Shown one piece after another: positions 26,578-34,794 of a stretch of DNA of 64,000 nucleotides. Under the pieces are notes generated by a model. It was not told the DNA's origin, did not search any database, and worked only from the letters and a program-made list of their open reading frames with translations. A program made the translations under genes and the position numbers. Origin of the DNA: Chryseobacterium formosum (lineage in GTDB: Bacteria > Bacteroidota > Bacteroidia > Flavobacteriales > Weeksellaceae); the NCBI RefSeq assembly GCF_026460885.1, contig NZ_JAOVZW010000008.1, forward strand, positions 1-64,000, written 5' to 3'. Within the stretch, counting starts at the first letter, position 1, and the number at the start of each line of letters is the position of its first letter.

Positions 26578-27675
26578 TTGGAAAAAAAAATTAAAATAGT
26601 TCAATTTGTAGAAGCATTTGGAGGAGGAGTTTATACTTATGTTAAAGATTTGAGCAATTTTTTGGCTACAAACCAATCTTATATTAATTGTGAAATTCAT
26701 TTAATCTATAGTCCAAATCGTGTAGAATTAGATAAAGAATTATTTCATAAAGAAATTCATCAGGATATTTTTCTTTATGAAGTAGATATGCAAAGACCTA
26801 TCAATTTAAAAAAAGATAAAATAGTATTTACAGAGACCCGAAAATTACTTAAGAAAATAAAACCAGATATTATACATCTTCATTCAGCAAAAGCAGGTGT
26901 TATTGGTAGATTGGCGTGTTTAGGCATTGTGTCACAAAAAAATGTTTACTATTCACCTCACGGATTTTCTTTTGTACAGCAAAATATTTCAAAAATTAAA
27001 ATTTTATTTTTTAAAATTATTGAATATGCTATGCCTTCTATATTTGGAGGGACGATTATCGCTTCTGGAAATACAGAGTTTGAACTGGCAAAAAAAATTG
27101 GTAAAACAACTCTCATAAGAAATGGTGTTGACTTTGAATTACCCAATAAACTTTACTCTCCAGTAATTAATAAACGTTTTACAGTAGGTACAGTAGGACG
27201 ACTGACTCCACAAAAAAACCCAAAAACTTTCAATAAAATAGCATCTTTATTGCCGGATGTTGATTTTATTTGGATTGGAAATGGAGAACTTATAGATGAC
27301 ATAACATCAAAAAATATTAAAGTTACAGGGTGGATAAGAACACGAGAAGAATTATTACAAACAATTAATTCTCTCGATTTATACATACAAGTATCTTTGT
27401 GGGAAGGTCTTCCAATTGCAATTTTGGAAGCTATGGCAATGCGGAAGCCTCTTGTAGTAAGTAATGTTATAGGTAATAAAGATACTGTAGATGATAATTA
27501 TAATGGTTTTGTTTATAATACAACAGAGGAAGCAATAGAAAAAATCCGGTATTTTCTTAATGAAGAACAAAGAAATGCCATGGGAAATAATTCTTATGAA
27601 AAAGTCTTTAACGAATATAATAAAAATAATAATTTCTTAAAGTTGATTGACATTTATAAACAAGTGAAAGTCTGA
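26578..27675 (+). CDS. glycosyltransferase, GT4 family
   Basis: A 365-residue GT-B enzyme. FVEAFGGGVYTYVKDLSN at the N terminus, HLHSAKAGVIGRLA (~101-114), TVGRLTPQKNPKTF (~204-217) and VSLWEGLPIAILEAMAMRKPLVVSNVIG (~277-304) are the GT4 acceptor and donor motifs. The likely start is TTG at 26578, since no ATG precedes the conserved N terminus in frame. It is the last transferase before rfbC. Confidence 0.88.
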   Translation: MEKKIKIVQFVEAFGGGVYTYVKDLSNFLATNQSYINCEIHLIYSPNRVELDKELFHKEIHQDIFLYEVDMQRPINLKKDKIVFTETRKLLKKIKPDIIHLHSAKAGVIGRLACLGIVSQKNVYYSPHGFSFVQQNISKIKILFFKIIEYAMPSIFGGTIIASGNTEFELAKKIGKTTLIRNGVDFELPNKLYSPVINKRFTVGTVGRLTPQKNPKTFNKIASLLPDVDFIWIGNGELIDDITSKNIKVTGWIRTREELLQTINSLDLYIQVSLWEGLPIAILEAMAMRKPLVVSNVIGNKDTVDDNYNGFVYNTTEEAIEKIRYFLNEEQRNAMGNNSYEKVFNEYNKNNNFLKLIDIYKQVKV

Positions 27676-27700
27676 GATTTTATTTAATAAACTAATTTTT

Positions 27701-27708
27701 TATATTTG
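27701..27708 (+). promoter_or_regulatory. -7 promoter element before rfbC
   Basis: TATATTTG matches the -7 consensus exactly and lies 44 nt before the rfbC start in a 76-nt gap. A clear -33 is not seen. Confidence 0.4.
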
Positions 27709-27751
27709 TGCCCATAAAATGGATAGTTTTTAATAAAGAACTAAAAAAATA

Positions 27752-28297
27752 ATGAAAATAAAAGAAACACCACTTAAAGACTGCTATATTATCGAACCTA
27801 CTATTTTCGAGGATGACAGAGGTTATTTTTACGAAAAATTTAATGAGCAAAAATTTGAAGAATTGACAGGAATGAATGGACATTTTGTTCAGGACAATAT
27901 TTCTAAATCAAGTTATGGTGTTCTTAGAGGATTACATTTGCAGAAAGGAGATAAAGCTCAGGCAAAATTAGTTTCTTGCCTTGATGGAAAAGTTCTAGAT
28001 GTGGTGGTTGATCTTAGAGAAGATTCTCCTACTTTTGGTCAATGGTTTTCCCTTGAGCTCACAGATGAGAATAAATTACAATTATACGTACCTAGAGGTT
28101 TTGGTCACGGTTTTTCGGTTTTAAGTGAAACTGCTGTTTTTTCTTATAAATGCGATAACTTTTACGATAAAGCATCTGAAGGCGGAGTACTTTGGAATGA
28201 TACAGACTTGAATATAGATTGGCAGCTTCCTCAAGATGATATTATTCTTTCCGATAAAGACAAAATTTTGCCATCATTTTCTTTAAAAAATTTTTAA
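27752..28297 (+). CDS. rfbC: dTDP-4-dehydrorhamnose 3,5-epimerase
   Basis: A 181-residue cupin-fold enzyme that epimerises C3 and C5 of dTDP-4-keto-6-deoxyglucose. It has EPTIFEDDRGYFYEKFNEQ, the catalytic-His region SYGVLRGLHLQ, VVDLREDSPTFGQW and YVPRGFGHGFSVLS. Normal length. It is separated from rfbA/rfbB by about 26 kb. The final reductase rfbD is not in the window, so dTDP-L-rhamnose synthesis needs a gene elsewhere. Confidence 0.95.
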   Translation: MKIKETPLKDCYIIEPTIFEDDRGYFYEKFNEQKFEELTGMNGHFVQDNISKSSYGVLRGLHLQKGDKAQAKLVSCLDGKVLDVVVDLREDSPTFGQWFSLELTDENKLQLYVPRGFGHGFSVLSETAVFSYKCDNFYDKASEGGVLWNDTDLNIDWQLPQDDIILSDKDKILPSFSLKNF

Positions 28298-28381
28298 TAT
28301 ATTAGAAGTCTATAAAGAATTAAATTTCACTTTATAATTTTTGCACAAAAGATTATAAAGTAGAAGTTAGGATTGTGAAAT

Positions 28382-29770
28382 ATGTCAGTTTATTTTTTTA
28401 AACATTTACAGAGCATTTTTTTGATAGTAGATTATATTACTATCAATATGCTTTTTATTTTTGGGAAATTATATTTTTTTGAATTTACCGAAAGCGATTT
28501 TGAGCAAAATTTTCGTACACAACTTATTCTTCTCAATTTATCTTGGCTTGTAATTACAATTATTACAAAACCATACAAAATTTTAAAAATAAGAGAATCG
28601 TCATTAAATTTTAATGCACTGGCAAAATCTTTCATTTTGCTTGTTCTCTCAACAGCAGTTTATCTAAGTCTTATATTTTCTGTGAAAATTAATTACAGAA
28701 ATATTATTTTATATTTTCTTTTAATCGGTTTTTTTATGACCCTTACAAGGTTTGTTTTATTTTTGTACAGAAAAAAAAACAGAGTAAAATTAGGGCGAAA
28801 GTTTTATTCATTCAATACCGTACTTGTAGGGGAAAATAAGCTTTCAACATCACTTTTAGCAAATAAATATTTAAGAAGATCTTTAGGAATTAGAGGAACA
28901 TATAATTACGAAAATAAGGAGACAAAAAACCAGTATCTGGGTAATGTCAATAAATTGTTCCAAGACATAGAAAATACAAAAATAAGCAGTATAATATTCT
29001 GTGACGACAATATTGAAGTTGATGTTTATAAAGAGATTGTAGAGGTAGCGGAACACAAAATGATAAGAATATATATGGTTCCTGATTTTAAATATGCTAA
29101 TTTAGGTCCTAATTATTTTGATATTATTCATGAAGTACCATTTCTTAGACTTATAAGAGAACCTCTTTCAAATCCTAAAAAACAAATTCTAAAAAGAGTT
29201 TTTGATATTGGTTTTTCAATTTTTGTTATTATATTTCTACTCTCTTGGATAATACCTATTGTTGCACTAATTGTAAAAATTGAAAGCAACGAATCACCAT
29301 TTTTTCTTCAAAAAAGATCTGGTCTTAATAATGAGCCATTCAATTGTATTAAATTTAGAAGTATGAAGAGCAATAAAAATGCGGATCTTCAGACTGCAAT
29401 AAAAAACGATTCAAGAATTACCAAATTTGGTGCTTTTATACGAAAAACAAGTATTGATGAGCTACCTCAGTTTATTAATGTCTTTCTTGGTGATATGTCG
29501 GTTGTTGGTCCAAGACCACATATGTTATCTCAGACAGAAATGTATTCCAAAATCACAAAAAAATACATGACAAGACATATTGTGAGGCCGGGAATTACAG
29601 GTTGGGCACAAGTGATGGGTTCAAGAGGAGAGATATTTTCTCATAGAGATATGGAAAAAAGAATTGAAAAAGATGTTTGGTATATTCAGAATTGGTCTTT
29701 CTTTTTAGATATCAAAATTATCTTTTTAACGTTATATAATATTGTGAAAGGTGACGATCAAGCTTATTAA
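28382..29770 (+). CDS. polyprenyl glycosylphosphotransferase, long WbaP/WcaJ-type form
   Basis: A 462-residue inner-membrane enzyme with four or five N-terminal hydrophobic helices (residues ~10-125), a degenerate Rossmann-like central domain (~140-260), one more helix (~280-303) and the catalytic domain: FFLQKRSGL, IKFRSM, SIDELPQF with the Asp-Glu pair, GDMSVVGPRPHM and RPGITGWAQV. It transfers a hexose-1-phosphate to undecaprenyl phosphate. This is the third initiating transferase in the window and the only full-length one. A terminator follows, so it ends the polysaccharide locus. Confidence 0.92.
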   Translation: MSVYFFKHLQSIFLIVDYITINMLFIFGKLYFFEFTESDFEQNFRTQLILLNLSWLVITIITKPYKILKIRESSLNFNALAKSFILLVLSTAVYLSLIFSVKINYRNIILYFLLIGFFMTLTRFVLFLYRKKNRVKLGRKFYSFNTVLVGENKLSTSLLANKYLRRSLGIRGTYNYENKETKNQYLGNVNKLFQDIENTKISSIIFCDDNIEVDVYKEIVEVAEHKMIRIYMVPDFKYANLGPNYFDIIHEVPFLRLIREPLSNPKKQILKRVFDIGFSIFVIIFLLSWIIPIVALIVKIESNESPFFLQKRSGLNNEPFNCIKFRSMKSNKNADLQTAIKNDSRITKFGAFIRKTSIDELPQFINVFLGDMSVVGPRPHMLSQTEMYSKITKKYMTRHIVRPGITGWAQVMGSRGEIFSHRDMEKRIEKDVWYIQNWSFFLDIKIIFLTLYNIVKGDDQAY

Positions 29771-29813
29771 ATGAAATTTTACGTCAATATTGTTTATAAT
29801 AAATCTAAATAGA

Positions 29814-29839
29814 GAGCCGAATCTTTCGGTTCTTTTTTT
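29814..29839 (+). terminator. terminator ending the polysaccharide locus
   Basis: An 8-bp stem (AGAGCCGA at 29814-29821 with TCGGTTCT at 29826-29833, one G-T pair), a 4-nt loop and a run of T follow the glycosylphosphotransferase gene. rimO begins just after. Confidence 0.8.
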
Positions 29840-29844
29840 ATGCG

Positions 29845-29852
29845 TAAATTTG
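29845..29852 (+). promoter_or_regulatory. -7 promoter element of rimO
   Basis: TAAATTTG fits the -7 consensus, 47 nt upstream of rimO and immediately after the preceding terminator. No clear -33 TTTG. Confidence 0.5.
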
Positions 29853-29899
29853 CAGCCACAAAAATTACTGATTACTAATTACTTATTATTCAATATAAA

Positions 29900-31201
29900 A
29901 TGCGCACAAAATCTGTAGGTAAAAAGAAGATAAACATTGTAACGTTGGGTTGCTCCAAAAACGTTTACGATTCTGAAGTGTTGATGAGCCAACTGAAAGC
30001 CAACGGAAAAGAAGTTGTGCACGAAGACAGAGGTGATATCGTAGTAATAAATACTTGCGGTTTTATCGACAATGCAAAAGAAGAATCAATTAATACTATT
30101 CTTGATTATGTTGAGGCAAAAAATAGGGGAGAAGTAGAGAAGGTTTTCGTTACAGGTTGTCTTTCTGAAAGGTATAAACCAGATTTGATAAAAGAAATTC
30201 CTGATGTCGATCAATATTTCGGAACGAGAGATCTTCCTATATTGTTGAAGCATTTAGGGGCAGATTACAAGCATGAATTGGTTGGCGAAAGATTAACAAC
30301 GACTCCAAAACATTACGCTTATCTTAAAATTTCTGAAGGTTGCGACAGACCTTGTTCGTTTTGTGCAATTCCTTTAATGAGGGGAGGTCACGTTTCTACA
30401 CCGATTGAAAAATTAGTAAATGAAGCTCAGAAATTAGCTAAAGTCGGAGTTAAGGAATTAATTCTTATTGCTCAGGATTTAACGTATTACGGTTTAGATA
30501 TATATAAGAAGAGAGCTTTAGGCGAATTATTGAAAGAATTGGTGAAAGTTGAAGGAATTGAATGGATTCGTCTTCATTATGCTTTTCCAAGTGGTTTCCC
30601 GGAAGATGTTTTAGATATTATCCGTGAAGAACCGAAAGTTTGTAATTATATTGATATTCCGCTTCAGCATATTAATTCTGATTTATTGAAATCAATGAAA
30701 AGAGGAACAACTCATGAAAAAACGAATGCACTTTTAGACAAATTCAGAGAGAAAGTTCCAGATATGGCAATCAGAACAACTTTAATTGTTGGTTATCCTG
30801 GAGAAACTGAAGAAAGATTCCAAGAATTAAAAGAATGGGTAAGAGAGCAGAAATTCGATCGATTGGGATGTTTCACTTATTCTCATGAAGAAAATACGGG
30901 AGCTTATGTTTTAGAAGACGATATTCCGCAAGAAGTGAAAGAGGCGAGAGTGGAAGAGATCATGGAATTACAGTCTCAAATTTCTTGGGATAAAAATCAA
31001 GCGAAAATCGGAGAGATTTACAAATGTGTTTTCGACCGAAAAGAAGGAAACTATTTCGTAGGTCGTACAGAATACGATTCTCCGGATGTTGATAACACGG
31101 TTTTGGTTTCTGCAGAGAATACTTACATTTCGATTGGAGATTTTGCCAACGTAAAAATTACTTCCGCAGAAGAATTTGATTTGTACGGAGAACTTGTTTA
31201 A
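29900..31201 (+). CDS. rimO: ribosomal protein uS12 (S12) methylthiotransferase
   Basis: A 433-residue radical SAM enzyme that methylthiolates the conserved Asp of ribosomal protein S12. The N-terminal UPF0004 domain holds one iron-sulfur cluster (Cys18 in LGCSKN, Cys53 in NTCGF, Cys87 in TGCLSE). The radical SAM cluster is C148-x3-C152-x2-C155 (GCDRPCSFCAIP). A C-terminal TRAM-like region follows. The LGCSKNVYDSE start and IPLMRGGHVS motif separate RimO from MiaB. It has its own promoter and terminator. Confidence 0.95.
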   Translation: MRTKSVGKKKINIVTLGCSKNVYDSEVLMSQLKANGKEVVHEDRGDIVVINTCGFIDNAKEESINTILDYVEAKNRGEVEKVFVTGCLSERYKPDLIKEIPDVDQYFGTRDLPILLKHLGADYKHELVGERLTTTPKHYAYLKISEGCDRPCSFCAIPLMRGGHVSTPIEKLVNEAQKLAKVGVKELILIAQDLTYYGLDIYKKRALGELLKELVKVEGIEWIRLHYAFPSGFPEDVLDIIREEPKVCNYIDIPLQHINSDLLKSMKRGTTHEKTNALLDKFREKVPDMAIRTTLIVGYPGETEERFQELKEWVREQKFDRLGCFTYSHEENTGAYVLEDDIPQEVKEARVEEIMELQSQISWDKNQAKIGEIYKCVFDRKEGNYFVGRTEYDSPDVDNTVLVSAENTYISIGDFANVKITSAEEFDLYGELV

Positions 31202-31216
31202 GCAAAATATAAAAGT

Positions 31217-31244
31217 AAAAACCAATGATTTTTCATTGGTTTTT
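31217..31244 (+). terminator. rimO terminator
   Basis: A 12-bp perfect stem (31217-31228 with 31233-31244, AAAAACCAATGA and its complement) with a TTTT loop and a T-rich tail, 15 nt after the rimO stop. Confidence 0.85.
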
Positions 31245-31273
31245 CTATTTTCGTTAAAATTCCATTTTAATAT

Positions 31274-31390
31274 TTAGTTAAATCTTTGATAAAAATATTG
31301 ACCAAATTCTTTTCCCGCCGAAAAAATCGAAATGAAAAGTACCGCCAAAACAAGGATAAGCAGAATTTTGTTGCTTTTTAGTTTTTCCAT
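31274..31390 (-). CDS. predicted 38-residue single-pass membrane protein
   Basis: Reverse-strand ATG at 31390 opens a 38-codon frame ending TAA at 31274. The product begins MEKLKSNK, has a hydrophobic helix (residues ~9-25, ILLILVLAVLFISIFSA) and ends with an aromatic polar tail (GKEFGQYFYQRFN). A positive N terminus, one membrane helix and a GKEFG turn make it look like a real small membrane protein, possibly of the flavobacterial kind often missed in annotation. No homology could be tested and no ribosome-binding site is evident. Confidence 0.5.
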   Translation of the reverse strand: MEKLKSNKILLILVLAVLFISIFSAGKEFGQYFYQRFN

Positions 31391-31681
31391 AATATCTTTT
31401 GTTTTGTTAATAAGTATTCATTGTTTTAGAGAAGTTACAGAAGAATTTGTAAATATCTGGATTTGATTAAATTGTTGATTATAAGTTGATTATGTTTTTG
31501 TGAAATTCAAATTTTGGCTGATTTAGTTAATTATGTTAACTTTTAAGGTATTTTTTTAACGTTTTTTAACACCATGCTTTAAAATCCCTATTTATAGGCA
31601 GTTACATGATTAATTAAGTTTTATTTAAGTTTTATTTAACGTTTGTTAACTTTTAAAATAGGTAGCTAAAAAGTTTCAATA

Positions 31682-31689
31682 TACTTTTG
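31682..31689 (+). promoter_or_regulatory. -7 promoter element of the rlpA-like gene
   Basis: TACTTTTG fits TAnnTTTG, 26 nt before the start at 31716. Upstream is an AT-rich region with direct repeats. No -33 TTTG at the normal distance. Confidence 0.45.
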
Positions 31690-31715
31690 CCTCGTCAAAC
31701 AAGTAAAAGTTCAAC

Positions 31716-32087
31716 ATGATGAAAAGATTCATTCTCGTAATCATAATGATGATTTCAACACTAGGTATTTATTCTTTCAAGAACGATGCCGAAGATGCGA
31801 AGAAAACAAGTTATGCGTCGTACTACCACGACAAATTTAATGGTAGAAAAACAGCAAGCGGAGAAGTTTTTAATAACTCAAAATTAACCGCAGCGCACAG
31901 AACGCTTCCTTTTGGAACCGAAATTAAGGTAACCAATCTGAACAATGGAGAAGAGGTAATTGTAACGATTAATGATAGAGGGCCTTTCCATTCATCAAGA
32001 GCATTAGATATGTCTAAAGCAGCGTTCGATGAAATTGGGGGAACACAAAAAGGTATTATCCCAGTAGAGTACGAAATTGTCGATTAA
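31716..32087 (+). CDS. RlpA-family septal-ring lytic transglycosylase-like protein
   Basis: A 123-residue exported protein: signal peptide (residues ~1-20), then a double-psi beta-barrel of the RlpA type with ASYYHDKFNGRKTASGEVFN, LTAAHRTLPFGTEIKVTNL, VTINDRGPF and ALDMSKAAFDEIG. RlpA proteins cut peptidoglycan that lacks stem peptides. The SPOR domain that targets E. coli RlpA to the septum is absent, as in other short flavobacterial versions. No Cys follows the signal, so it is not a lipoprotein. It is monocistronic, ending at a strong hairpin. Confidence 0.87.
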   Translation: MMKRFILVIIMMISTLGIYSFKNDAEDAKKTSYASYYHDKFNGRKTASGEVFNNSKLTAAHRTLPFGTEIKVTNLNNGEEVIVTINDRGPFHSSRALDMSKAAFDEIGGTQKGIIPVEYEIVD

Positions 32088-32114
32088 ATTTAATACGATT
32101 CTTAGAAAATTAAC

Positions 32115-32145
32115 AAAGCCAGCTAAATTTAGCTGGCTTTTATGT
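32115..32145 (+). terminator. terminator between rlpA-like gene and xth
   Basis: A perfect 13-bp stem at 32115-32140 (AAAGCCAGCTAAA and its complement, no separate loop) followed by T-rich sequence. It lies between convergent genes and can work in both directions. Confidence 0.82.
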
Positions 32146-32147
32146 TT

Positions 32148-32912
32148 TTAGAGGTTAAATTCAATTAAAGCAGGGCAATGATCAGAATGTACCGCTTCTT
32201 TTAAAATAACAGCTCTTGAGAGTTTATCCTTTAAAGAATATGAAGCAAAATTATAATCCAGTCTCCATCCTTTATTATTAGCTCTCGAATTTTGTCTGTA
32301 GCTCCACCAAGTATAATTATCGGGTTGGTTATTAAAATACCTGAAACTGTCAATCAATTCGCATTCTTCGATGAAATTAGTCATCCATTCTCTTTCCATT
32401 GGTAAAAAGCCTGAAGTGTTTTTTAAACCAACCGGATTGTGAATATCAATCGCTTGATGACAAATATTAAAATCTCCCGAAATTATCAAATTCGGAATTT
32501 CTTTCTTTAAATTTTTTATATAATCTAAAAAATCATGGCAAAACTGCATTTTAAATTCCAGTCTTTCAATATTTGAAGCAGACGGAACGTAAACAGAAAT
32601 CACAGAAAATCCATCAAAATCAGCTCGAATAACTCTTCCTTCGTTATCATAACTTTCAATTCCGCAACCATATTCTATATGATTGGGCTTTACTTTAGAT
32701 GCAATTCCAACTCCGCTGTAGCCTTTTCTTACCGCAGAATGCCAATAACTATGATAACCGGCTTTTTCAAGACTTTCAATGTCAATTTGATCGTTTCCTG
32801 CTTTGCTTTCCTGAATGCAGATGATATCCGGATCGGCAGTTTTCAGCCAACCTAAAAAATCTTTGGTAAAAGCTGCTCTGATTCCGTTGACGTTGTATGT
32901 AATTAATTTCAT
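32148..32912 (-). CDS. xth: exodeoxyribonuclease III
   Basis: A 254-residue Mg-dependent endonuclease/exonuclease/phosphatase-fold enzyme for base-excision repair, acting at abasic sites and on 3' blocks. It opens with the canonical YNVNGIRAAF, and shows IICIQESK (catalytic Glu), GYSGVGI, SGDFNICH (Asp and Asn), FRWW-like TWWSYR, RLDYNFAS and SDHCPAL (catalytic Asp-His). The start is fixed by the conserved N terminus and lies only 4 nt from a -7-like box, so its mRNA may be leaderless. Confidence 0.93.
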   Translation of the reverse strand: MKLITYNVNGIRAAFTKDFLGWLKTADPDIICIQESKAGNDQIDIESLEKAGYHSYWHSAVRKGYSGVGIASKVKPNHIEYGCGIESYDNEGRVIRADFDGFSVISVYVPSASNIERLEFKMQFCHDFLDYIKNLKKEIPNLIISGDFNICHQAIDIHNPVGLKNTSGFLPMEREWMTNFIEECELIDSFRYFNNQPDNYTWWSYRQNSRANNKGWRLDYNFASYSLKDKLSRAVILKEAVHSDHCPALIEFNL

Positions 32913-32916
32913 AACT

Positions 32917-32924
32917 CAAAAATA
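32917..32924 (-). promoter_or_regulatory. -7 promoter element of xth (leaderless candidate)
   Basis: On the minus strand TATTTTTG ends 4 nt before the ATG at 32912. Transcription normally starts about 5 nt beyond this box, so the start codon would be at or next to +1. It overlaps the T tail of the porX terminator, and no -33 box is evident. Confidence 0.4.
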
Positions 32925-32925
32925 T

Positions 32926-32966
32926 AAAAATTCGGGCGGAAAAAATCTTAGATTTTTCCGCCCGAA
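32926..32966 (-). terminator. porX terminator
   Basis: A long 16-17-bp stem (32931-32947 with 32951-32966, GC-rich TTCGGGCGG end) with a 3-nt loop, followed on the minus strand by TTTTTAT. It is the strongest hairpin in the window and separates porX from xth. Confidence 0.9.
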
Positions 32967-32992
32967 TTAAAAGTATTCAATATATATTAAAC

Positions 32993-34537
32993 TTATTTTG
33001 GCTCAAGAACGCTGATCGGAATAATGCATTCCTCCAACGAAATTCCACCATGTTGGTAAGTTTCTTTATAATAATTGACAAAGTGATTGTAATTTTTAGG
33101 ATAAGCTAAGAATGTATTGTTTTTGGCAAAAATATATTTCGAACTTAAATTTCCTTTTGGTAAAAATAGCTTTTCAGGATTACTCACTGCCCAAACATCT
33201 TTATCATCATACGTCAAACTTTTTCCTGTTTTATAACGAATGTTGGTTGAGGTTTCTCTGTCTCCAACAACACGACTTGGTTTTTTTACATAAACGGTTC
33301 CATGGTCGGTTGTAATCACTAATTTGAAACCGCTTTCTGCAGCAAGTTTAATAATCTTAATTAAAGATGAGTTTTCAAACCAGTTTGAAGTCAAAGATCT
33401 GAACGTTTTATCATCTCTGATCAACTGATCAACAATGTGATTGTCTGTTTTTGCATGAGAAAGAATATCAATAAAGTTGTACACAATCACCAAAAGATCA
33501 TTGTTTTTGTGTTGATTAAAGTCGTCATAAATTTTTCTTTCAAAATCAGCATTCAAAACTTTAAGATATTTCATCGATTTTGAGCTTAAGCCAACTCTTT
33601 TCATTTGATCTTCCAGGAAATCGCGCTCAAATTCATTTTTATTTCCATCTTCATTGTCGTTAAACCATTTATCAGGAAAGCGTTTTTCGATTTCAGAAGG
33701 TAAAAGTCCTGCAAAGAAAGAGTTTCTCGCATATTGAGTTGCTGTAGGAAGAATACTGTAATAATAATCTTCAGAAACTTTATTGTAATATTTTGTGAAA
33801 AGCGGTTCAATTACTTTCCATTGGTCATAACGCAGGTTATCAACCATCAAAAGGAGTACTTTATCTTTTTCAACTTCAGTTTTTACTTTGTCTTTAAATA
33901 AAGTGTGACTCATCATCGGTTTATCTGAACCATTCAACCAGTCTTCGTAATTGTTTTCGATAAATTTAGCAAACTGAATATTTGCTTCTTCTTTCTGTGA
34001 TTGAAGTAGGTCTGCAAACTCGTTATCGGCAACTTTATCAAATTTTAGTTCCCAATTCACGATTTTTTTATAATATTCTGCCCAATCTTGATAGGTTCTC
34101 AGGTAAGAAAGCTCCATAGAAAGATTTCTGAATTCCTGTTGGTATTGAAGAATCGTTTTTTGCTCAACCAAATTGTCTTCCTGAAGATTTTTCTTTAATG
34201 AAAGTAAAATCTGATTCGGGTTTACAGGTTTTAAAATATAATCGGCAATCTGAGAACCGATTGCTTCTTCCATGATGTGTTCTTCTTCACTTTTGGTTAC
34301 CATCACGATTTTTAAAGAACTATCTCTTTCTTTAATCATAGGGATAGCTTCAAGACCGGAAATTCCTGGCATATTTTCATCGATAAGTGTCAATGCAAAT
34401 TTTTCTGAATCTATCAATTCTAAAGCCTCGTTCACATTATTTACGGGAGTTACATGATAACCCTTCTTTTCTAAAAATACGATATGAGGTTTGAGTAAAT
34501 CTATTTCATCATCGATCCATAATATTTTTTCTGACAT
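32993..34537 (-). CDS. porX: PorX: response regulator with PglZ domain, T9SS regulator
   Basis: A 514-residue cytoplasmic protein. Residues 1-~120 are a CheY-like receiver with acidic pair Asp9/Asp10, phospho-acceptor Asp53 (LIDENMPG) and Lys103 (ILKPVNP). The C-terminal part (~200-510) is a PglZ alkaline-phosphatase-superfamily domain with LLMVDNLRYDQW, LPTATQYARNSFFAG and TTDHGTVYVKKP, the metal-binding motifs. PorX is known in Porphyromonas and Flavobacterium as the partner of the kinase PorY and the sigma factor SigP in control of type IX secretion. PorY is not in the window. It is a single gene with its own terminator. Confidence 0.93.
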   Translation of the reverse strand: MSEKILWIDDEIDLLKPHIVFLEKKGYHVTPVNNVNEALELIDSEKFALTLIDENMPGISGLEAIPMIKERDSSLKIVMVTKSEEEHIMEEAIGSQIADYILKPVNPNQILLSLKKNLQEDNLVEQKTILQYQQEFRNLSMELSYLRTYQDWAEYYKKIVNWELKFDKVADNEFADLLQSQKEEANIQFAKFIENNYEDWLNGSDKPMMSHTLFKDKVKTEVEKDKVLLLMVDNLRYDQWKVIEPLFTKYYNKVSEDYYYSILPTATQYARNSFFAGLLPSEIEKRFPDKWFNDNEDGNKNEFERDFLEDQMKRVGLSSKSMKYLKVLNADFERKIYDDFNQHKNNDLLVIVYNFIDILSHAKTDNHIVDQLIRDDKTFRSLTSNWFENSSLIKIIKLAAESGFKLVITTDHGTVYVKKPSRVVGDRETSTNIRYKTGKSLTYDDKDVWAVSNPEKLFLPKGNLSSKYIFAKNNTFLAYPKNYNHFVNYYKETYQHGGISLEECIIPISVLEPK

Positions 34538-34766
34538 AAAAGTTTGATTTTTTTCTATGGTTAATGTATCAAAACTGCGACCAAAAGCCTTTAATAAAAG
34601 CCAAAATGATTGGTCATTAAGTTAAATCTTAGTTAAAGAACTTTTACTTTTAAGATTTATTATATGTGGTATGAAGATAATCTAAAATCTCCGGTTTTAA
34701 AAGTATTATTAATAAAAATTCATTTGATTAAATTTTCCAATTTTCGTTAAATTGAGTTTAATACCT

Positions 34767-34774
34767 TAATTTTG
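34767..34774 (+). promoter_or_regulatory. -7 promoter element of the HD-domain gene
   Basis: TAATTTTG fits TAnnTTTG, 20 nt before the ATG at 34795, in the 257-nt divergent gap with porX. The predicted leader is about 15 nt. Confidence 0.5.
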
Positions 34775-34794
34775 CATTAATCACAGTTATTTCA

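Larger units (their letters stand above)
31202..31715. other. 514-bp intergenic region with terminator, small reverse ORF and AT-rich leader
   Basis: It holds the rimO terminator, a 38-codon reverse-strand frame at 31274-31390, and a very AT-rich stretch (31440-31690). That stretch repeats GTTAACTTTTAA at about 31532 and 31645 and TAAGTTTTATT at about 31616-31637, ahead of the rlpA-like gene. Confidence 0.6.

Noticed and set aside
27712..27751. Additional start or leader peptide before rfbC
   Set aside because: No in-frame start codon with coding features; the gap holds only a -7 element.
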